Positions 58,599-64,000 of a DNA stretch of 64,000 bases are shown one piece after another. The stretch lies in the NCBI GenBank assembly GCA_034432375.1, contig DAOUCA010000107.1, forward strand, positions 109,566-173,565, read 5' to 3'. Below the pieces are notes generated by a model, which made no database searches, had not been told where the DNA came from, and was given only the letters and a program-made list of their open reading frames with translations. This DNA comes from JAHBVH01 sp034432375 (GTDB lineage: Bacteria > Chloroflexota > Anaerolineae > Caldilineales > Caldilineaceae). A program made the position numbers and the translations under genes. Within the stretch, counting starts at the first letter, position 1, and each line of letters starts with the position of its first letter.

Positions 58599-59426
58599 AT
58601 GTCATTATTAGAATCTACTCCATCGGTTCCACCTCTCAATGAGCCGGGCACACAACCCGATCTGACTTATTACCCCGAGACGGATGGTAAGCCAATGGCT
58701 GAATCTGATCTACATCGCGACTTAATGTTTTACGTAATTCACCTGTTGCAACGGTTTTTTGCAAAGCATAAGGTCTATGTGACCGGCAATCTTCTCGTCT
58801 ATTATGAAAAAGGCAACAATCGGAAAGCGGTTTCGCCGGACTGTTTTATCGTACGCAACGTGGAGCCCAAACTGCGAACCTCCTACAAGATTTGGGAGGA
58901 AGGACAAGGACCAGAAGTTGTCTTTGAAGTCTCATCGAAGTCAACTCACCGTGAAGATTTAACGAAAAAGATGCGTCTATACGCGAAACTAGGTGTTCGT
59001 GAATATTTCATCTATGATCCTACATCTGACTATTTGGATCCGCCCTTGATCGCCTATGTGTTAACAGATAATCATGAAGGTGATGATCGAGGATACGTGC
59101 CAATGGTACCCTTAAATGAAGAGGTAACCCTGGGCGATCTCTCTTTTATCCCCGGTGAAAATGAAGCGCCAGAATACCAGAGTGAACTGCTTGGATTGCG
59201 GATTACGCTGGACGAGGATAACCGGCTCGTCTTTTTTGACGCTACGACTGGCGAACAGTTACTTAGTGATGAAGAGGCACGCATACGCGCCGAGAGACAA
59301 GCCCAAGAAGCCGAGAGACAAGCCCAAGAAGCCGAGAGGCAAGCCCAAGAAGCTGTGCAACGTGTGGAAGAGGTTGAGGCAGAAAATGTCCGTTTACGTG
59401 CAGAATTGGATCAGTTGCGCAAGTAA
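58599..59426 (+). CDS. Uma2-family (DUF820) putative nuclease with a coiled-coil tail
   Basis: The 275-residue protein has the Uma2 restriction-endonuclease-like core: LHRDLMFYVIHLLQRFF, VSPDCFIVRNV, VVFEVSSKSTHREDLTKKMRLYAKLGVREYFIYDP. The Asp, Glu-x-Ser and Lys residues fit a PD-(D/E)XK-type active site. The C-terminal 45 residues are charged repeats (AERQAQE three times, from a 21-base tandem repeat at about 59287-59349) and then a leucine-rich coiled coil. AAGGAAA lies before the ATG at 58599. The family is abundant in cyanobacteria and Chloroflexota, with no settled function. Confidence 0.85.
   Translation: MSLLESTPSVPPLNEPGTQPDLTYYPETDGKPMAESDLHRDLMFYVIHLLQRFFAKHKVYVTGNLLVYYEKGNNRKAVSPDCFIVRNVEPKLRTSYKIWEEGQGPEVVFEVSSKSTHREDLTKKMRLYAKLGVREYFIYDPTSDYLDPPLIAYVLTDNHEGDDRGYVPMVPLNEEVTLGDLSFIPGENEAPEYQSELLGLRITLDEDNRLVFFDATTGEQLLSDEEARIRAERQAQEAERQAQEAERQAQEAVQRVEEVEAENVRLRAELDQLRK
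59287..59349 (+). repeat. 21-bp tandem repeat inside the Uma2 gene
   Basis: GCCGAGAGACAAGCCCAAGAA is repeated about three times, adding seven residues (AERQAQE) per unit to the C-terminal coiled coil. Unit number could vary between strains. Confidence 0.85.
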
Positions 59427-59441
59427 TCTTCCACAAAAGTA

Positions 59442-59523
59442 GAACATACGCGCTTCTCTAGCTTCGCGACTAGGAGCACCCGGCGAAAAGCAGCCGCCAA
59501 CCGGCGCTCTGCGTAAGTTCTAT
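59442..59523 (-). repeat. 75-bp palindromic repeat, variant (reverse)
   Basis: On the minus strand it opens ATAGAACTTACGCAGAGCGC then GCCGGTTGGCGG, the same opening as the copy at 30759-30834. The rest has diverged, and its far end keeps GCGCGTATGTTCT. It is in the leader of the second lactonase gene. Confidence 0.6.
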
Positions 59524-59558
59524 CAATAATTCTACAGGAACCCAGGGGAGAAATTGGA

Positions 59559-60659
59559 ATGGCCAATCAAGCAATGCTTATCTATGTTGGTACCTATACC
59601 CGCAGTATGCCCCATGTGGCGGCAAAGAGCGAGGGCATCTATCTGATCAGTATGGACCCAGCCACGGGAGCATTGAGCCATGTCGGTAAGACGGTAGTCC
59701 CAGACAACCCTTCCTTTGTGACGCTTCACCCCAATGGTCGCTATCTCTATGCCGTGAATGAAGTGGGTGATTTCGGCGGCCGTGACAGCGGAGCGGTGAG
59801 TGCCTTTGCGATTGATCAAGAAAGTGGCGCACTTACCTTTCTCAACCAGGAGCCGACCGATGGTGCCGCCCCATGCCATCTGGTGGTCGATGCTACGGGG
59901 CGCTATGTGCTCTGTGCCAATTACACCGGCGGCAGCGTTTCGATGCACCCCCTCCATGAGGATGGTAGCTTGGGGCAGATGAGCGACTTTGTGCAGCATG
60001 TCGGCTCCAGCGTCAACCCGCAGCGTCAGCAAGAGCCCCATGCCCACTCTTTTACCATTGATAAAGGCAATCGCTACGCCTACGCCTGTGACCTGGGTAA
60101 GGATCAGGTAGTAATCTATCAACTGGATCTGGCCAATGGCAAATTAGTCGCCAATGAGCCACCCTATGCCGAGACCCATAAAGGGGCCGGCCCACGCCAC
60201 TTTGACTTTCACCCCAACGGGACCATTGCGTATGTGATTGATGAGCTCGATTCGACGATTACCGTTTTCCGCTACACCGATGTCAACGGCGCGCTTGATG
60301 CACTCCAAAGCATCCCCACCTTGCCCGATGGCTTTGATGGGCGCAGCCACTGTGCCGATATCCATGTCCACCCCACCGGTAAATTTGTCTATGGCTCCAA
60401 CCGCGGCCACGATAGCATTGCTATCTTTAGCGTGGACCAGGTTACCGGTAAATTAGAAGCGGCCGGCCATGAATCGACCGGCGGCCAGGTGCCGCGCAAT
60501 TTTGCGATCGACCCCAGTGGTAGCTTTCTACTGGCCGCCAATCAGAACAGTGATAATGTCGTGGTCTTTCGGATTGATCAGGCAACGGGTCAGTTGACAC
60601 CGACCGGCTATGAGCTGACCGTGCCGACGCCGGTCTGCCTGAAATTTTGGGGACGCTAG
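59559..60659 (+). CDS. Lactonase-family protein (6-phosphogluconolactonase-like), cytosolic
   Basis: The 366-residue seven-bladed propeller has no signal peptide. Blade sequences such as LIYVGTYTRSMPHV, LHPNGRYLYAVNEVGDF, VVDATGRYVLCANYTGGSV, EPHAHSFTIDKGNRYAYACDLGKDQV, GAGPRHFDFHPNG and GFDGRSHCADIHVHPTGKFVYGSNRG match Pgl-type lactonases. It probably opens 6-phosphogluconolactone or another sugar lactone. GGGGAG lies before the ATG. It resembles the Tat-exported protein 2 kb upstream, so the two are paralogues split between compartments. Confidence 0.9.
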   Translation: MANQAMLIYVGTYTRSMPHVAAKSEGIYLISMDPATGALSHVGKTVVPDNPSFVTLHPNGRYLYAVNEVGDFGGRDSGAVSAFAIDQESGALTFLNQEPTDGAAPCHLVVDATGRYVLCANYTGGSVSMHPLHEDGSLGQMSDFVQHVGSSVNPQRQQEPHAHSFTIDKGNRYAYACDLGKDQVVIYQLDLANGKLVANEPPYAETHKGAGPRHFDFHPNGTIAYVIDELDSTITVFRYTDVNGALDALQSIPTLPDGFDGRSHCADIHVHPTGKFVYGSNRGHDSIAIFSVDQVTGKLEAAGHESTGGQVPRNFAIDPSGSFLLAANQNSDNVVVFRIDQATGQLTPTGYELTVPTPVCLKFWGR

Positions 60660-60709
60660 CATTGATTGACGAATGGGTTTGCGTTCGTAAAAGAGTGTAA
60701 GCGACTAAA

Positions 60710-60746
60710 AATAAGGGGAGCACAACAACGTTGTGCTCCCCTTATT
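60710..60746. terminator. 17-bp stem terminator between convergent genes
   Basis: AATAAGGGGAGCACAAC and its exact complement GTTGTGCTCCCCTTATT flank a 3-base loop. The AATAA / TTATT ends give short T-runs on both strands, so it can end both the lactonase and the CsbD transcripts. Confidence 0.85.
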
Positions 60747-60798
60747 GAATGTTTCTATAAGATTTACAAATTGGCTGGCTGGGCTGCCGTGAAAGCGT

Positions 60799-61008
60799 TT
60801 ACCACTTCTTGGACTGTTCTGTCAGAAAGGTATCCACCTGGCGCTCGGCTTCATCGCGCGTATAGCCATACTTTTCCTGCAACTTGCCAGCAAGCAATTG
60901 CTGGTTGCCGTCGATTTCGGTCAATTCATCATCGGTCAGATCACCCCATTGCGCCTTAACGCCACCGACGAGTTGATTCCATTTACCCTTCAAAATATCC
61001 TGATTCAT
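60799..61008 (-). CDS. CsbD-family stress protein
   Basis: The 69-residue protein has the CsbD pattern MNQDILKGKWNQLVGGVKAQWGDLTDDELTEIDGNQQLLAGKLQEKYGYTRDEAERQVDTFL. CsbD proteins are small, hydrophilic and induced by stress; their action is unknown. GGAGG lies ideally before the ATG at 61008. A longer frame to 61080 is not supported. Confidence 0.92.
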   Translation of the reverse strand: MNQDILKGKWNQLVGGVKAQWGDLTDDELTEIDGNQQLLAGKLQEKYGYTRDEAERQVDTFLTEQSKKW

Positions 61009-61180
61009 ACAATCCTCCAGTAATAGATGCTGCGTTGGCAGCTTTTTATGGATATGCAAGGATGGCAACGCTGACAGCAATGCTTATCACCCTTTGGAGC
61101 CAACGCTCTTGGCTCTTAGTTTACAGGAGGAACGGTGGCCCAACGAGATAGCTAGGAATAGAAAAAGGATACATCTTTAG

Positions 61181-63007
61181 CTACAAGAGTTGAAACCGTG
61201 TTTCGAGTTGTGGTAAAGCTACTTCACTGAGACGCACGGTCAGTTGCTGGTCAAGCGCTAAATCGCCCCGCCCATAAATATCCGTTTCAAGGTCCAGGTC
61301 CGGCAGAACGACTAGGCTACGATTGCCATGTTTCTCCACAACGATCCCTTCGCCCTGCCACCCTGGCTGACGCTGCAAATAAGCCAAGGTCCAATGTTTG
61401 TTGGAGAGCCGTTCGGCCGTGCGTACGGCGCGCATGCTGAGGCTGGCCTCTGCCATGCGTTCCATCAACGTTTGGCCATCCATTGGTGCCTCGCCACGCA
61501 GGTGTGCTCGTAGTTGTTGGTGAACCAATAGGTCGGTATAACGGCGCAGTGGGCTGGTGGCTTGGGCATAGCTATCCATGCCAAGTCCAGTATGACGCCC
61601 CGCTTCACTCTTATATTGGCTCGCCTTCATCAGCCGGCGCATGGCAAACATGTCAGAGAGTGCTGGACCCTTGATGTTATGAATATCGGCATCGGCCTCT
61701 TGTGTGCTGTAGGGAATGGCCAGATCGTGTTGTTTGGCGAAGTGGGTAACGGCTTCACCGGTCATCAACATGGCATCGCGCACAAGGTCGCGGCTGCGCA
61801 GCGACGGCAGCGGTTTGATGACGATCTCCCCTTCTTTGATCCGAATTTTGACCTCCGGTAAGGTTAACTCGATGGCCCCATTGGCTTGGCGTCGCGCGGT
61901 GTAACGTTGCGCCAGCGCATACAGCTCTGCAAAGATCGGTTCATCCAACCGTTGGTCGGCCTCTTCATAAGTCAGCCGCGTCACGTGCACCCAACTGGGG
62001 GTGATCTCGGTCTCAATGAGTTCACCGGCATCGTTCAGGCGCAGGCAAAAAGAGAGCGCCGGTGATCGTTCCTGCAACCCCAAACCGAGCATGGCCGTGG
62101 CATCGGCCGGCAACATGTGGATGGTGCCTTCGGGGAGATAGAGATTGGCCCCGCGCGCGCGCGCTTCGCGGTCGGCGAGGCTATCTGGTGCAACTACGGC
62201 CGCGACATCGGCAATGTGGATCCAGATGCGTCCCTCTTCCCAGCTGAGCGCATCATCGGGATCGGTGCTGCCTTCGTCATCGATGGCTAGCGCTACGAGG
62301 TGGGTGAGATCGCGTCGATCTTCGTCGGGCAGATCGGGTAAGGTCAATTCTGGCTGAGTGATGGTGACGCCAAGACGTTGGGGGTAGGGGTTAACCGTTT
62401 CATCCCAATACCCAATATCGAGCAGCAGCTTGTGCGCATTCTGTGGCGTCTCCTCCATTCCAAGCGTACGCATGACACGGCTATTCTCTCGCTGTTCTAG
62501 GGCGAGTGCAATCACATCGCCGAGTCCGGCTTCATCTTCTGCGGCGTAGCGCCCCGCACGTAGCCGGCCCAAAAAGGCCTCCCAAGCCGCTTCGGTGGCA
62601 ATTTTAGCCGCCCGTGTTGCCTCAATGGTGCTGACGGTTTCGGCGCTATGGACCGTGATCTCCTCGGGCGTGCCACTAAAATAGAGCCCATCCGTGACCA
62701 TGAGCCAAAGCGCCCAGGTGGCAGAAGGGCTATCGATACCATAGGCTAGTTCTACCAGATCGGCCAAGGTGGTCTTCTCACCGGCCAAAAGCTCCCATGC
62801 GGCCATCACCTCTCCTTGCACGGGTTTGAGCTCGTTCAGGCTGCGCAGCGGACCAGCGTGCAAGAAGATGACATCTTTGGGGCGCACGCTCAAGCTTTGG
62901 CCATCTTCGGTTTTGATGTCGATCTTTTTGTCGCCGGCAGTGACAATGCGGGCGGCGCGCTGTTTGTAGAGCACGAGGTTGTCGGGGCGCAGCGTTGGTT
63001 CACTCAT
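61181..63007 (-). CDS. RNB-domain exoribonuclease (RNase II/R family)
   Basis: The 608-residue protein has the RNB catalytic signature AIDDEGSTDPDDALSWEEGRIWIHIADVA with its clustered aspartates. ARGANLYLPEGTIHMLP and the conserved HTGLGMDSYAQATSPLRRYTDLLVHQQL follow. The N-terminal part is not a typical cold-shock pair, and a short C-terminal S1-like strand region ends it, so it is a compact RNase II-like enzyme rather than full RNase R. It degrades RNA from the 3' end. AGGAA lies before the ATG. It seems to stand alone. Confidence 0.9.
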   Translation of the reverse strand: MSEPTLRPDNLVLYKQRAARIVTAGDKKIDIKTEDGQSLSVRPKDVIFLHAGPLRSLNELKPVQGEVMAAWELLAGEKTTLADLVELAYGIDSPSATWALWLMVTDGLYFSGTPEEITVHSAETVSTIEATRAAKIATEAAWEAFLGRLRAGRYAAEDEAGLGDVIALALEQRENSRVMRTLGMEETPQNAHKLLLDIGYWDETVNPYPQRLGVTITQPELTLPDLPDEDRRDLTHLVALAIDDEGSTDPDDALSWEEGRIWIHIADVAAVVAPDSLADREARARGANLYLPEGTIHMLPADATAMLGLGLQERSPALSFCLRLNDAGELIETEITPSWVHVTRLTYEEADQRLDEPIFAELYALAQRYTARRQANGAIELTLPEVKIRIKEGEIVIKPLPSLRSRDLVRDAMLMTGEAVTHFAKQHDLAIPYSTQEADADIHNIKGPALSDMFAMRRLMKASQYKSEAGRHTGLGMDSYAQATSPLRRYTDLLVHQQLRAHLRGEAPMDGQTLMERMAEASLSMRAVRTAERLSNKHWTLAYLQRQPGWQGEGIVVEKHGNRSLVVLPDLDLETDIYGRGDLALDQQLTVRLSEVALPQLETRFQLL

Positions 63008-63146
63008 GGGGTATCAGTTCCTGATCTTTCGCACAGAAGATTTTCAAAGGGCTTCGGGTGATGTATAGTATACCGAGTTCTGCCGCTGGTCGCAATGTTG
63101 ATGTGACTGCATTCTTTTTCCACAGAGTTCACAGAGGAGTATCCGC

Positions 63147-63920
63147 GTGAGTGAGCAAGTCGGTGCTGCGTCTACCACTGTTGCTGCGATGATCTTGATT
63201 CCAGCCGGCCCATTTATAATGGGCAGCGATGTGCGCAAAGATGAAGAGCCTGCCGGAGAAATAAGGGTTGAATCTTTTTACCTGGATCGGCTACCGGTAA
63301 CTAATGCCCAATTTTATGCGTTTTGGCGCGCTGGTCTTTACGATGATCCTAGCCATCCCTGTTGGGCTGGGTTGCAGGAGGGCTATCGCTGGATTCGTAA
63401 AAGTGAGGAGCGTCGGGGGCCCCGCTTTGCCTACGATCCGCAGTGGAATGATCCCGAGCAGCCAGTGATCGGGGTGACCTGGTACGAGGCATTGGCCTAT
63501 GCGCGTTGGGTTGGCAAACGGCTACCCACCGAAGCGGAGTGGGAAAAGGCTGCTCGCGGCACCGATGGCCGCACCTATCCTTGGGGCAATGACTTTGCTC
63601 TGACCTATTGTAACGTGGCACAAAGTGGTGTGGGCTGCACAGCCAAGGTCGGTAAGTATGCCCCCAATGGTGATAGTCCCTATGGCATTAGCGAGATGGC
63701 CGGGAACATCTGGGAATGGACGAGCACGGTATACGAGCCTTATCCTTATCGCGCCGATGATGGACGTGAAGATCTCATGGAAAATAAAGGCCGCCGCGTG
63801 CTACGCGGCGGCTCGTGGCAAAGCCGGTTTTCTCAACATCTGCGCTGTGCCAACCGTTACTCTGCCGAAGCAAATTTTGGCTTTACAAATACGGGGTTTC
63901 GTTGCGCAAAAGATGGATGA
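63147..63920 (+). CDS. FGE-sulfatase (SUMF1/EgtB/PvdO-type) domain protein
   Basis: The 257-residue protein is one FGE-sulfatase domain: MILIPAGPFIMGSD, YLDRLPVTNAQFYAFW, VIGVTWYEALAYARWVGKRLPTEAEWEKAARG, GISEMAGNIWEWTSTV and RVLRGGSWQSRF. The paired active-site cysteines of formylglycine-generating enzymes are absent (QHLRCANRYS), so it should not be a true sulfatase activator. It has no signal peptide. The GTG start has GGAG about nine bases upstream. It is a cytosolic cousin of the domain at the end of the protein coded from 17046. Confidence 0.87.
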   Translation: MSEQVGAASTTVAAMILIPAGPFIMGSDVRKDEEPAGEIRVESFYLDRLPVTNAQFYAFWRAGLYDDPSHPCWAGLQEGYRWIRKSEERRGPRFAYDPQWNDPEQPVIGVTWYEALAYARWVGKRLPTEAEWEKAARGTDGRTYPWGNDFALTYCNVAQSGVGCTAKVGKYAPNGDSPYGISEMAGNIWEWTSTVYEPYPYRADDGREDLMENKGRRVLRGGSWQSRFSQHLRCANRYSAEANFGFTNTGFRCAKDG

Positions 63921-64000
63921 CAGGGTGACAAGGTGACAAGGTGACAAGGTGACAAGGTGACAAGGTGACAAGGTGACAAGGTGACAAGGTGACAAGGTGA
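63921..64000 (+). repeat. 8-bp tandem repeat (CAAGGTGA), running off the window
   Basis: After one variant unit (CAGGGTGA) the octamer CAAGGTGA repeats about nine times, from the base after the stop codon to the last base of the window. It resembles one arm of the inverted octamer arrays at 25624-25769 and 32266-32337, so a matching reverse arm may lie just beyond. Confidence 0.9.

Noticed and set aside
63921..64000. CRISPR array
   Set aside because: The units are 8 bp with no spacers, and there are no cas genes in the window.

Overview
This window looks like a chromosomal segment of a filamentous or sludge-type member of the Chloroflexota (Anaerolineae or Caldilinea-like). That assignment is an inference. 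It rests on the mix of large multi-sensor kinases, secreted proteins with Thr/Pro linkers, FGE-sulfatase and bacterial extracellular solute-binding domains fused in one chain, Uma2 and CsbD proteins, a MalF/MalG permease pair, a DHH RecJ with a long C-terminal extension, and many short palindromic intergenic repeats. I saw no rRNA, tRNA or CRISPR array. The only mobile gene is a group II intron.

Layout. Positions 1-7385 hold a dense signalling block: a truncated GAF/PAS/GAF histidine kinase, an Rcp1-like receiver, two receiver-kinase hybrids of the NarX/DesK (HisKA_3) type, a lone receiver, a NarL-type regulator, and a LuxR-type regulator whose receiver has lost its phospho-acceptor. Positions 7521-12713 read leftwards: a ferritin-like protein, a MerA-like flavin oxidoreductase with an aldehyde dehydrogenase, a cupin, and a small HNH-endonuclease operon. 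Positions 12720-21415 form an AT-richer accessory block of exported proteins: a small membrane protein overlapping a secreted trypsin-like protease, then two large proteins with tandem amino-acid-type binding domains, one of them carrying an FGE-sulfatase domain.

Positions 21545-29397 are a catabolic island: two near-identical enolase-superfamily dehydratases, a third divergent one, an N-carbamoyl-amino-acid/allantoate amidohydrolase, a YgeY-type M20 hydrolase and a carbamate kinase. They suggest use of sugar acids and carbamoyl or ureido compounds, with the carbamoyl group ending as ATP. Positions 30112-32973 hold two small membrane proteins, an FprA-type ferredoxin-NADP reductase and a DsbA/FrnE-like oxidoreductase. 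The last has an in-frame TGA exactly at the first redox cysteine (TGA-Pro-Trp-Cys), which makes it a strong candidate selenoprotein. Positions 33104-38750 carry a PD-(D/E)XK nuclease, a VapBC-like module, recJ, trpF and a HigBA module.

Positions 38809-46946 contain a Gfo/Idh/MocA oxidoreductase, an acetyltransferase, a CE15-like esterase, an ABC sugar permease pair, a DUF3124 lipoprotein, and a metal-dependent amidohydrolase. Positions 47331-52545 hold an MFS transporter, a pterin dehydratase, a DtxR/MntR regulator and a divergent SpoIIM/RDD pair. At 52627-55744 radC is split inside its catalytic JAMM motif by a 2.4-kb group II intron whose boundaries can be placed to the base so that splicing restores the frame. 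Positions 56382-63920 hold two lactonase-type beta-propellers, an SDR, a Uma2 protein, CsbD, an RNB exoribonuclease and a stand-alone FGE-sulfatase protein.

Repeats are a major theme. A 75-bp palindromic element recurs at least seven times. An 89-bp element occurs twice. Several other palindromes recur, and two have been absorbed in frame into protein-coding genes (recJ and the PD-(D/E)XK nuclease). Octamer tandem repeats sit between convergent genes and at the right edge of the window.
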